8,106 bases of DNA, from NCBI GenBank assembly GCA_020050695.1, contig JAGVKI010000011.1, forward strand, positions 1 to 8,106. Reading direction: 5' to 3'. Source of the stretch: Alphaproteobacteria bacterium (lineage in GTDB: Bacteria > Pseudomonadota > Alphaproteobacteria > Rickettsiales > SXRF01). This document shows, in pieces, positions 1 through 6,317 of the stretch (position 1 is its first letter; each line of letters opens with the position of its first letter). Made by a program: the position numbers and the translations under genes. The notes beneath the pieces are model-generated. The model did no database searches and was not told the DNA's origin. It saw only the letters and a list, made by a program, of their open reading frames with translations.

Positions 1-21
1 GGTGATAGCACCGGGCCAGAA

Positions 22-51
22 CTGGCGTATAAATAGCTGGCGTATAAATAG
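22..51. repeat. Perfect 15-bp tandem direct repeat (two copies)
   Basis: The unit CTGGCGTATAAATAG occurs twice head to tail, at 22-36 and 37-51, with no mismatch. Read on the plus strand in the frame starting at base 1, the first copy spells the end of a reading frame, L-A-Y-K-stop, so the duplication may have copied the last codons and stop of a gene that enters from the left edge. Only 11 codons of that frame are visible, so a gene there cannot be confirmed. The repeat itself is certain; its origin as a small slippage duplication is inferred. Confidence 0.9.
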
Positions 52-192
52 TTTTTGCCAAAAGACATGATCCCCGCTCTAGGGGTAAATCAACTGCTTT
101 ATATTATTTTATATATTTAGAACAAATGCTTGGGGTGTTTTTCTGGTGGCTTGCCTAAATCAAGCAACGAGCGAGAAGAGAAGCAGGGATAT

Positions 193-2688
193 TTACAGCC
201 ATTTCGTTAGTATGTTTTCCAGGTCACTTGGCTGTATTGGTTTTGTAATATAGTCGTCCATTCTGGCATCAAAACAGCGCTTACTATCGCCGACCATTGC
301 ATTTGCTGTTACGGCAACAATAGGTGTTGGCGGGCGCCCTGTACGGTCTTCAAATTCCCTGATAACCATGCTGGCCCGGTAGCCGTCCATGACAGGCATT
401 TGGCAATCCATCAAAATGATATCAAAATGACGTTGTTCGTGAACTTCAACAGCCTCTTTCCCGTTATTTGCGATGATGATATCGCAACCATATTTTTTTA
501 GCATTTTACTGGCAACCAGTTGGTTTATCTGGCTATCTTCCACCAGAAGAATCGTCTTTCCTTCAAATTGAGGACGCTTGTACGAAGACAATTCTTTTGC
601 TTTCGGGGCTTCAAATGCCCCCATATATTCATCAAGTACAATTTCAAACCAGAATACAGAGCCTTTGCCTTCTTCACTGGCAACACCCATTTTGCCCCCC
701 ATCATATGGGCTAACTGCCTGCAGATGGAAAGCCCAAGGCCGGTTCCACCGAACCGGCGTGCGGTGGATTGATCGGCTTGGGCGAACTTTTCAAAAATTA
801 ATTCTACTTTGTCAGGTGCTATACCGATGCCTGTATCCTGAACGTCTACATGAAACAGAATGTTATTGTCACTTTGGCGTTTTGCACATACCGATACCTC
901 AACGCTTCCCTTGTCGGTAAATTTAATCGCGTTGCCTAGCAGGTTGTTGAGGATCTGGCGTATACGTCCCTTATCGCCCATAGCATTATGCAGGTCATCG
1001 GGCTGATAATTCAATCGTAACTCTATGCTTTTCTCCTGTGCTTTAATGGCTGTAACCGAGCAAACCTCCTCGCACAGCGCGCGCATATTGAAAGGACGAA
1101 TATCAAACTCAATCCTTCCCGCTTCAATTTTGGAGATGTCTAGAATATCATTGATGATCTGCAATAGGCTTTCTGCAGAGTTTACCATTTTCTGAGCATA
1201 GGTTCTTTCCGTCGAACTGAGATTGCTATCGAGCAATACATTCGCCAGGCCAATAATCCCGCTCATAGGAGTTCGTATTTCATGGCTCATATTGGCCAGA
1301 AATTCGGATTTCAAACGCGTTGCTTCTTCCGCCTGTTCTTTAGCAATTGCCAGCTCATCATTTTTTTGTTCAAGCTGTGCGGCGTAATTACGCAGCGCTT
1401 CTTCTGCAAGCCTGCGATCGGTCACGTCGCTTAAGCTGCCCGCCATACGGGTTGCATGGCCATTTTCATCCCAAATGGCCTGTCCCTTGGCGTGGAACCA
1501 TCGCCATTCACCGGATTTTACCCTGAGCCTATATTCAACTTCGTAAGGTGTGCGGCGTGTAAGATGTGCATTTAGTACGCTTAATACACGTTCCTTATCA
1601 TCTGGATGCAGCCTATCTTCCCATGCCGCATAATTCACCTCAAATTCTTCCGGTTTATATCCAAGAAGTTCAATAAATCTGTCCGAAAAACTATTTTTAT
1701 TATGAGTAATATCCCAGTCCCACATACCTGAGCCGGCGCCTAGCCAGCCTAGTTCTAAGCGGGTTTTGATATCATACATGGTTTCTTCTGCTTTTTTACG
1801 CTCATGAATATCACGTAATGACCCCAGCATTCGCACGGGTTTACCCTGTTCATCGCGTACTGTATTTGATTTGGCGCTGAACCATCGATATTCACCTGAT
1901 CTTACCCTGAGCCGATATTCTGCTTCGAAGGGAGTCCCATAATTAAAATTCTCCTGAACGGCTTTTGCGACTTTCGGCAAATCGTCAGGATGCAGTCTTG
2001 AGGCAAATTCGGAATAGCTGGCATTGATTTCATGCTCTTCATATCCAAGCAGTTTTTTGAATTGCGGCGACCAGTATTCCTCATCTGTGTTGATGTCCAT
2101 CCAGTCCCAGATGCCATCATTGGTACCTGCGATTGCCAGATGGAAGCGCTGCTCACTTTTCTTGAATGCCTCAAGGGTAAGCTGGAGCAGGTTGGTTTGT
2201 GAACGATCTTCAATCAGCGCGATCACTTGCTGGCTTAGTAAGCGAAGGGATTGGATTTGATCGGCATTAAGTTCTCTGGGGCAGGTATCTATTACGCACA
2301 ATGTACCTAAAGGGTATTGCGACTGCACTTTTAGCGGAACGCCGGCATAAAAGCGGATTTTTGGCCCATCCGTTACCAGGGGATTATCAAAAAACCTTTC
2401 ATCTTCAAGCGTATCGCTAACGATGAGAATATCATCCGGTTTCAGAATCGAATGGGCGCAAAATGCCAGGTCACGGTGTGTTTGCGTCGCCTCTAATCCG
2501 ACCTTGGATTTAAACCACTGGCGGTCTTCCCCCACCAGACTGACCAGCGCGATCGGGGTGCCGCAAATAAGCGACGCAAGCTGTGTCACGCGATCATAAT
2601 CAGCCTCAGGTAACGTATCAAGGATTCTATATTTAGTAAGAACCTCGAGGCGCTGCGTTTCATTGGACGGGGGAGGAGCTATTTTCAT
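193..2688 (-). CDS. Cytoplasmic hybrid sensor histidine kinase, GAF-PAS-PAS-HisKA-HATPase-REC
   Basis: This 831-residue protein senses a signal, autophosphorylates on histidine and passes the phosphate to its own receiver domain. An N-terminal GAF domain (about residues 15-165) has the common Y-R-I-L-D-T-L-P-E opening and the F-C-A-H and I-R-F-Y-A-G-V-P-L motifs. Two PAS domains follow (about 180-298 and 308-427), each with an L-H-P-D-D motif and E-Y-R-L-R-V segment; a short coiled coil (about 428-460) links them to HisKA. The phospho-accepting histidine is H469 in S-H-E-I-R-T-P. The ATPase domain has its N box around N582-N586, D-T-G-I-G-I at 618-623 and G-G-T-G-L-G-L-S at 647-654. The receiver (about 711-828) has acidic E717/D718, phospho-acceptor D761, T794 and K816. 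No membrane segment or signal peptide is visible, so it is probably cytoplasmic. There is no HPt domain, so a separate HPt protein is expected. The start at 2688 fits the GAF family N-terminus, although no strong Shine-Dalgarno precedes it. It is transcribed divergently from the chemotaxis operon; the ligand is unknown. Confidence 0.95.
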   Translation of the reverse strand: MKIAPPPSNETQRLEVLTKYRILDTLPEADYDRVTQLASLICGTPIALVSLVGEDRQWFKSKVGLEATQTHRDLAFCAHSILKPDDILIVSDTLEDERFFDNPLVTDGPKIRFYAGVPLKVQSQYPLGTLCVIDTCPRELNADQIQSLRLLSQQVIALIEDRSQTNLLQLTLEAFKKSEQRFHLAIAGTNDGIWDWMDINTDEEYWSPQFKKLLGYEEHEINASYSEFASRLHPDDLPKVAKAVQENFNYGTPFEAEYRLRVRSGEYRWFSAKSNTVRDEQGKPVRMLGSLRDIHERKKAEETMYDIKTRLELGWLGAGSGMWDWDITHNKNSFSDRFIELLGYKPEEFEVNYAAWEDRLHPDDKERVLSVLNAHLTRRTPYEVEYRLRVKSGEWRWFHAKGQAIWDENGHATRMAGSLSDVTDRRLAEEALRNYAAQLEQKNDELAIAKEQAEEATRLKSEFLANMSHEIRTPMSGIIGLANVLLDSNLSSTERTYAQKMVNSAESLLQIINDILDISKIEAGRIEFDIRPFNMRALCEEVCSVTAIKAQEKSIELRLNYQPDDLHNAMGDKGRIRQILNNLLGNAIKFTDKGSVEVSVCAKRQSDNNILFHVDVQDTGIGIAPDKVELIFEKFAQADQSTARRFGGTGLGLSICRQLAHMMGGKMGVASEEGKGSVFWFEIVLDEYMGAFEAPKAKELSSYKRPQFEGKTILLVEDSQINQLVASKMLKKYGCDIIIANNGKEAVEVHEQRHFDIILMDCQMPVMDGYRASMVIREFEDRTGRPPTPIVAVTANAMVGDSKRCFDARMDDYITKPIQPSDLENILTKWL
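1495..1536. repeat. Direct repeat copy A inside the kinase gene (second PAS)
   Basis: This 42-nt stretch, starting GAACCATCG, matches 1879-1920 at 37 of 42 positions by hand alignment. It lies in the codons for the [14 protein letters not shown] segment of the second PAS domain. The copies are 384 nt apart, exactly 128 codons, so the repeat is in frame and reflects duplication of a whole PAS domain. Confidence 0.8.
1879..1920. repeat. Direct repeat copy B inside the kinase gene (first PAS)
   Basis: This is the partner of 1495-1536 and encodes the equivalent [14 protein letters not shown] segment of the first PAS domain. DNA identity here is higher than in the rest of the two PAS domains, which suggests either strong selection on this strand pair or local gene conversion after the duplication. 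Confidence 0.8.
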
Positions 2689-2716
2689 AACAAAGACATT
2701 ACCGAATTAAAACCAT

Positions 2717-2732
2717 GTAATAAAAATATTAC
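2717..2732. repeat. 16-bp AT-rich inverted repeat, possible operator
   Basis: GTAATA at 2717-2722 and TATTAC at 2727-2732 are perfect inverted copies around AAAA. The palindrome lies 28 bp upstream of the kinase start codon, where a repressor or activator of the kinase gene could bind. It is not followed by a T run in a place that would suggest a terminator, and the arms are too AT-rich for a stable hairpin. The binding protein is unknown. Confidence 0.45.
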
Positions 2733-2948
2733 GCACAAGCCGCACTGCAATACTGTCTTATATCAATCTCAGTAGAGGTTTGGCAATGCTGCTTCATTAA
2801 TTCAGATGGTTTTCATAGGAATGTCTAGTTGCATCCCGGCAGCGGACTTATTGCCAATGATTCTATTTTTGAGAATTTAAATGATAAAGCCTAAGCCAGG
2901 CGAAATAAAATATATATAATATACAGTGCTTTAACAGCATTCCCATTT

Positions 2949-2963
2949 TGGCACCATGCTTGC
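2949..2963 (+). promoter_or_regulatory. Putative sigma-54 (RpoN) -24/-12 promoter of the chemotaxis operon
   Basis: TGGCAC at 2949-2954 and TTGC at 2960-2963 match the conserved core of sigma-54 promoters, and the invariant GG (2950-2951) and GC (2962-2963) are separated by the required 10 bp. The base after TGGCAC is C where G is usual, and the base after TTGC is G where A or T is usual. Transcription would start near 2975, giving a leader of about 15 nt that just includes the AAAGGA ribosome binding site at 2977-2982 and the ATG at 2990. The position relative to the operon makes a chance match less likely. A sigma-54 promoter needs an enhancer-binding activator such as a flagellar FlbD-like protein; none is in the window. 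Confidence 0.55.
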
Positions 2964-2989
2964 GATTAGTTAACTGAAAGGATCGCAGC

Positions 2990-3301
2990 ATGAACACAGA
3001 CATAACCCATAATACACAAACCGTACAACTTCCCGCCCGCATCACATTGGAAACGGTAGAAGCCCTCGTACGCGATCTTAAAGAAATTACGACCACCCCG
3101 GGTTCATCCCTTGTGCTGGATGCAACCAATACGGAAGTCATTACTACCCCTGGAATGCAGTTATTCTTAGCATTGGAAAAAACCCTCCGCCAGACAAATG
3201 CCAATCTTTCATTACAGAATGTCAAAGCCTCCGTCGTGGAAGTCTTTCGCACATTCGGTTTGGAAAAGCAGTTTTGCGAATGGAGTGCAGCCCATGAATA
3301 A
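2990..3301 (+). CDS. Small STAS-domain protein heading the chemotaxis operon
   Basis: This 103-residue protein is a single STAS domain, the fold of anti-sigma factor antagonists such as SpoIIAA. Visible hallmarks are the L-V-L-D-A-T strand (residues 41-46), the I-T-T-P-G-M-Q-L-F-L-A-L turn and helix (51-62) and the C-terminal V-F-R-T-F-G-L motif (85-91). In SpoIIAA the phosphorylated serine lies in a D-S-S-G motif; here the corresponding stretch reads T-T-P-G, with proline at about the phosphoserine position, so the classical phospho-switch may be absent or moved to T52 or T53. The gene starts at ATG 2990, 7 nt after AAAGGA. It is the first gene of the operon and lies in the same reading frame as cheY downstream. 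STAS genes in alphaproteobacterial chemotaxis clusters are known, but the partner and role of this one are unproven. An MlaB-type annotation is possible from sequence searches but is not supported by the context. Confidence 0.85.
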   Translation: MNTDITHNTQTVQLPARITLETVEALVRDLKEITTTPGSSLVLDATNTEVITTPGMQLFLALEKTLRQTNANLSLQNVKASVVEVFRTFGLEKQFCEWSAAHE

Positions 3302-3446
3302 GACTGTCGGCACTCGCAAGAACATGCCGCCCTTAACCCTCGTGGTGAATCAGGCGCAGGCAGCACGCGAGCAGGCCGAACTACCATTACCCCTGACCAT
3401 TCATTTAACATCATGGGAGGCATCCAGATGGCTAAGAAAGTACTAA
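3294..3446 (+). CDS. Candidate 50-codon small ORF between the STAS gene and cheY
   Basis: A small ORF starts at ATG 3294, 8 nt after GGAG (3282-3285), overlaps the last 8 nt of the STAS gene and runs 19 nt into cheY. This layout is typical of translational coupling. The 50-residue product has no recognisable domain, membrane segment or signal peptide; its middle is Gln/Ala/Glu-rich (V-N-Q-A-Q-A-A-R-E-Q-A-E) and may be a short helix. Up to about codon 37 the codons look like those of the neighbouring genes, while the last dozen overlap the cheY ribosome binding site and start. It fills an otherwise unexplained 126-nt gap in a tightly packed operon. It could equally be a chance ORF in a spacer; I do not recognise it. 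Confidence 0.35.
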   Translation: MNKTVGTRKNMPPLTLVVNQAQAAREQAELPLPLTIHLTSWEASRWLRKY

Positions 3447-3793
3447 TCGTCGATGATTCAAAAACCATGCGCGACATGGTGTCGCACACCCTTAAAGGTG
3501 CGGGCTTTGAAGTCACGGAAGCAGAAGATGGCAATATTGCACTCTCTGTATTGGGCAGCCTAAGTTTTGATGTGGTGCTGACCGACCTGAACATGCCGGG
3601 CCTGGATGGTTTCGGTCTAATCGAGCAGATGCGAGCAGATCCAAGCCATAAATATGTTCCCATCCTGATGCTCACTACCGAGTCTGATGTGCAGAAGAAA
3701 GAGCGTGGCAAGGCGGCAGGTGCGACCGGCTGGATCGTTAAGCCATTTAATCCAGAAAAGCTGGTGCAGGCAATTAATAAAGTGTGCGCATAA
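3428..3793 (+). CDS. cheY: Chemotaxis response regulator CheY
   Basis: CheY is the diffusible output of the pathway: CheA phosphorylates it and it then acts on the flagellar switch or another target. The 121-residue protein is one receiver domain with no output domain. Acidic pocket residues D9 and D10, phospho-acceptor D53 in L-T-D-L-N-M-P-G, switch T83 and K105 in V-K-P-F are all present. The position matching the E. coli CheY switch tyrosine 106 is W102. The start at ATG 3428 is chosen because GGGAGG (3415-3420) lies 7 nt upstream and the family begins M-A-K-K-V-L-I-V-D-D; an in-frame ATG at 3413 overlaps that ribosome site and would add five residues. It is followed after 10 nt by cheA, its likely kinase. 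A role in motility is inferred, since no flagellar gene is visible. Confidence 0.95.
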   Translation: MAKKVLIVDDSKTMRDMVSHTLKGAGFEVTEAEDGNIALSVLGSLSFDVVLTDLNMPGLDGFGLIEQMRADPSHKYVPILMLTTESDVQKKERGKAAGATGWIVKPFNPEKLVQAINKVCA

Positions 3794-3803
3794 GGGTAAA
3801 ACC

Positions 3804-5777
3804 ATGGAAGACCTTAGCGAATTCAGACAGATTTTCTTCACTGAGTGCCATGAGCTGCTTACCGATATGGAAGAGCGCCTGCTCAAACTCGATGTGGGAA
3901 CACAGGACAAGGAACAGCTTAACGCTATTTTCCGTTGTGCCCATTCGATTAAAGGCGGGGCAGGTGCATTCGGTCTGGACGCTATCATGCGCTTTACGCA
4001 TATCCTTGAAGCCTTGCTGGATGAAATGCGTGAAGGCCACTTAATGCCTACCCGTGAGGCGATTGACGCATTACTTAAATCGGTTGATATCGTAAACCAG
4101 ATGCTCGCTGCCGCTGAAGATGGCAGAGAGGTTGTTGCGGATTTCGGTGCAGGTGTAGCAGCGACATTGCAGAGCCTGACAACCGGAACCCCGCATATGG
4201 CTGCTGCCCTTCCCATCGTGCAGTCAGCTGCGCCTGTATCCAGTGAACGCACATATAATGTCAATTTTGCACCGCATCCAACGCTTTTGGCGACTGGTAA
4301 TGAGCCGTTTCTTATTCTGCGCGAATTATCGCGCCTGGCGCATGCCGACATCAGTGTTGATACGAGCGATGTTCCTGAACTTGATCTGTTGGAACCGGTC
4401 TATTGTAACCTTAAATGGACCCTGCGCCTGCAGGGTGATATTACCGAAGATGCTATATGGGAGGCCTTTGAATTCGTACGGGACCTTGCAGAAATCACGG
4501 TTACAGAGCAGCATGCTATAAAGGCCCCCGAACTTGCAGAAGTCAAAAAAACGGTAGCCGAAGAAGCTGGCCCCGCTAAAGCAGCCGCTACCACTTCCAT
4601 CCGTGTTGATCTCGAAAAAATAGACCGCCTCGTTAATATGGTAGGCGAACTGGTGATTACCGAGGCCATGCTGCGTGCGCAGGTTCGCAGCCTGCCTGTG
4701 GATCAGTTTACCGATCTGATGCGTGGTATTGATGAATTATCACACCATACCCGCGAACTTCAGGAATCGGTTATGGCGGTGCGTATGCAGCCAGTGAAAT
4801 CGATCTTTTCACGTATGCCGCGCATTGTGCGCGATACCGCAGCACAGCTTGGTAAAGATATTCAGCTGGTTCTGTCCGGTGAAAATACAGAAGTAGACAA
4901 AACGGTTATTGAATCGCTCAGTGACCCGCTCACCCATATGATCCGTAATTCGCTGGATCACGGTATTGAAACACCGGACCAGCGCGTATGGAACAACAAA
5001 CCAGTGCAGGGAACCATTCACCTGTCGGCCTATCACCGTTCAGGCCGTATTATCATCGAGATTTCCGATGATGGCGCAGGCATCAACCGCCAGAGAGTGC
5101 TGTCCAAAGCCATTGAAAAGGGTTTGGTCGCCGCCGATGCCCAGCTAAGTGATGATGAAATAGATCACCTGATTTTCCTGCCGGGTTTCTCAACAGCGGA
5201 AAAAGTAACTTCGGTTTCAGGTCGCGGTGTGGGCATGGATGTGGTCAGGCGTAACATCGAGTCGCTGGGCGGTACCGTGCGCATCACCAATAACCCGGGA
5301 ACTGGTTCTATTTTTACGGTTTCGCTGCCGCTTACCCTGGCCATTCTCGATGGCATGATCGTGCGTGTGGGTAGCGAGAACTATATCGTTCCTATTACCA
5401 GCATTATCGAAACCCTGCGTCCCAAGGCAGAGGAAATACACAAGGTGCAGGGCCGAAGCGATGTCATCAATGTGCGCGGCGAGTTCGTGCAACTGATGTA
5501 CCTCAATCAGTTGTTCGGCATTGCTAATGCTGAAAACGATGTAAGCAAGGCGCTTATCGTGCTTGTCGAAAGCGGTAACAGTAAAATGGGACTGGTCGTC
5601 GATGAATTGGTTGGCCAGCAGCAGGTTGTGATTAAAAGCCTGGAGGCTAATTCAGACCCGGTAAAAGGCATTTCGGGCGCGACCATTCTTGGCGATGGCA
5701 AAGTGTCACTCATACTTGAAATCAATGAACTTAAAAATCTCTGCCAGAACCATGTGGTTCTGGTGCAGGCCGCATAA
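3804..5777 (+). CDS. cheA: Chemotaxis histidine kinase CheA
   Basis: CheA is the receptor-coupled kinase that phosphorylates CheY and, where present, CheB. This 657-residue protein has the usual order of domains. The HPt (P1) domain covers about residues 1-105 with phospho-histidine H47 in H-S-I-K-G-G-A-G. A P2-like regulator-binding region at about 150-235 has the N-F-A-P-H-P form common in alphaproteobacteria, followed by an Ala/Glu/Lys-rich linker. Dimerisation (P3) is at about 265-335. The ATPase (P4) has the N box H-M-I-R-N-S-L-D-H-G (378-387), D-D-G-A-G-I (422-427) and G-R-G-V-G-M-D (473-479). A CheW-like P5 domain occupies about 510-650. The start at ATG 3804 gives the normal HPt N-terminus, and A-A-G-G-G lies 7 nt upstream (3792-3796), overlapping the cheY stop; an open frame extending 39 codons further upstream lies within cheY and is not used. 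The gene ends 12 nt before cheW. All catalytic motifs are intact. Confidence 0.97.
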   Translation: MEDLSEFRQIFFTECHELLTDMEERLLKLDVGTQDKEQLNAIFRCAHSIKGGAGAFGLDAIMRFTHILEALLDEMREGHLMPTREAIDALLKSVDIVNQMLAAAEDGREVVADFGAGVAATLQSLTTGTPHMAAALPIVQSAAPVSSERTYNVNFAPHPTLLATGNEPFLILRELSRLAHADISVDTSDVPELDLLEPVYCNLKWTLRLQGDITEDAIWEAFEFVRDLAEITVTEQHAIKAPELAEVKKTVAEEAGPAKAAATTSIRVDLEKIDRLVNMVGELVITEAMLRAQVRSLPVDQFTDLMRGIDELSHHTRELQESVMAVRMQPVKSIFSRMPRIVRDTAAQLGKDIQLVLSGENTEVDKTVIESLSDPLTHMIRNSLDHGIETPDQRVWNNKPVQGTIHLSAYHRSGRIIIEISDDGAGINRQRVLSKAIEKGLVAADAQLSDDEIDHLIFLPGFSTAEKVTSVSGRGVGMDVVRRNIESLGGTVRITNNPGTGSIFTVSLPLTLAILDGMIVRVGSENYIVPITSIIETLRPKAEEIHKVQGRSDVINVRGEFVQLMYLNQLFGIANAENDVSKALIVLVESGNSKMGLVVDELVGQQQVVIKSLEANSDPVKGISGATILGDGKVSLILEINELKNLCQNHVVLVQAA

Positions 5778-5789
5778 AAGGAGCGTTGT

Positions 5790-6293
5790 ATGACGGATAG
5801 TTTTGATAAAACACGGGAGATAAAGGAAATCATGCCTGAATCGGCATTGCAGTACCTTACCTTTACCGTGCAGGGCGAAGAATACGGCGTGGATATTATG
5901 ACCGTGCGGGAAATCAAGGGCTGGACAGAAACCACCCGCCTGCCTAATTCGCCGGAATATATGCGTGGTGTCATGAACCTGCGCGGACTGATCATTCCTA
6001 TCTTTGATCTGCGCGCACGTTTTCGCCATGAACTGACCGAAGCGAATTCAAGCCATGTCGTTATCATACTGGCGGTGGGTACGCGCAATATCGGCATATT
6101 GGTAGATGGCGTTTCTGACATTCTAACCGTGGCTGCCCAGGAAGTGAAACCTGCGCCGCAGATCGAAGGCCAGGGCAAGGACGATTATATCACAGGACTA
6201 ATTTCACTGGAAAACCGCATGGTGGTGCTGCTTGCGGTTGAGCATCTTTTCGATGTCGCAAGCACTCAAACAACCACTGAACACGCAGCTTAG
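5790..6293 (+). CDS. cheW: Chemotaxis coupling protein CheW
   Basis: CheW is the adaptor that links chemoreceptors to the P5 domain of CheA in cytoplasmic signalling arrays. The 167-residue protein is a single CheW domain with Q-Y-L-T-F-T-V at 21-27, the M-R-G-V-M-N-L-R-G-L-I-I-P-I-F-D-L-R core at 58-75, and I-L-V-D-G-V-S-D-I at 103-111. ATG 5790 is chosen because AAGGAG (5778-5783) lies 6 nt upstream and directly follows the cheA stop. A second in-frame ATG at 5832 also has GGA-type sequence close upstream and would give a 153-residue protein lacking the charged N-terminal tail, so a shorter form is possible. It sits between its two expected partners, cheA and the receptor gene. Confidence 0.96.
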   Translation: MTDSFDKTREIKEIMPESALQYLTFTVQGEEYGVDIMTVREIKGWTETTRLPNSPEYMRGVMNLRGLIIPIFDLRARFRHELTEANSSHVVIILAVGTRNIGILVDGVSDILTVAAQEVKPAPQIEGQGKDDYITGLISLENRMVVLLAVEHLFDVASTQTTTEHAA

Positions 6294-6317
6294 TCATATA
6301 GATTTGGGAGAACGAAC

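Larger units (their letters stand above)
2689..2989. other. Divergent intergenic region between kinase gene and chemotaxis operon
   Basis: This 301-nt gap separates two divergently transcribed units and should carry both promoters. No credible gene is seen in it. It contains a 16-bp AT-rich palindrome (2717-2732), an AT-rich tract at about 2904-2922 that includes TATAAT at 2915-2920 but has no good -35 partner, and a sigma-54 like element at 2949-2963. For the minus-strand kinase, TTGCAG (2750-2745) and TATTTT (2728-2723) with a 16-nt spacer form only a weak sigma-70 candidate that overlaps the palindrome. The AT-rich tract lies just upstream of the sigma-54 element and could help DNA bending, which is inference. 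Confidence 0.8.

Noticed and set aside
72..85. CCCC-GCTCTA-GGGG hairpin as a terminator for the kinase gene
   Set aside because: The stem is only 4 bp and no T run follows it on either strand.
149..165. GCTTG-CCTAAAT-CAAGC inverted repeat downstream of the kinase gene
   Set aside because: The stem is 5 bp with a 7-nt loop and no T run follows on the minus strand, so it is too weak to call as a terminator.
2915..2920. TATAAT as a sigma-70 -10 box for the chemotaxis operon
   Set aside because: It lies in a TA repeat and has no acceptable -35 at 16-18 bp; the nearest TTGAGA (2869-2874) is 40 bp away.
3413..3427. Alternative cheY start at 3413
   Set aside because: That ATG overlaps the GGGAGG ribosome site that serves ATG 3428, and the family normally begins with the residues encoded from 3428.
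2863..3711. 282-codon minus-strand open frame
   Set aside because: It covers the sigma-54 element, the STAS gene and most of cheY on the opposite strand; its product is rich in Ser, Arg and Cys with no domain, as expected for an antisense shadow.
3687..3803. 39-codon upstream extension of cheA
   Set aside because: It lies inside cheY, is rich in basic residues unlike CheA N-termini, and the ATG at 3804 gives the normal HPt start.
3617..4351. 244-codon minus-strand open frame opposite cheY and cheA
   Set aside because: It is antisense to two clearly real genes and has no recognisable domain or ribosome binding site.
5507..6178. 223-codon minus-strand open frame opposite cheA and cheW
   Set aside because: It is an antisense shadow with Ser/Thr-rich low-complexity sequence and no family features.
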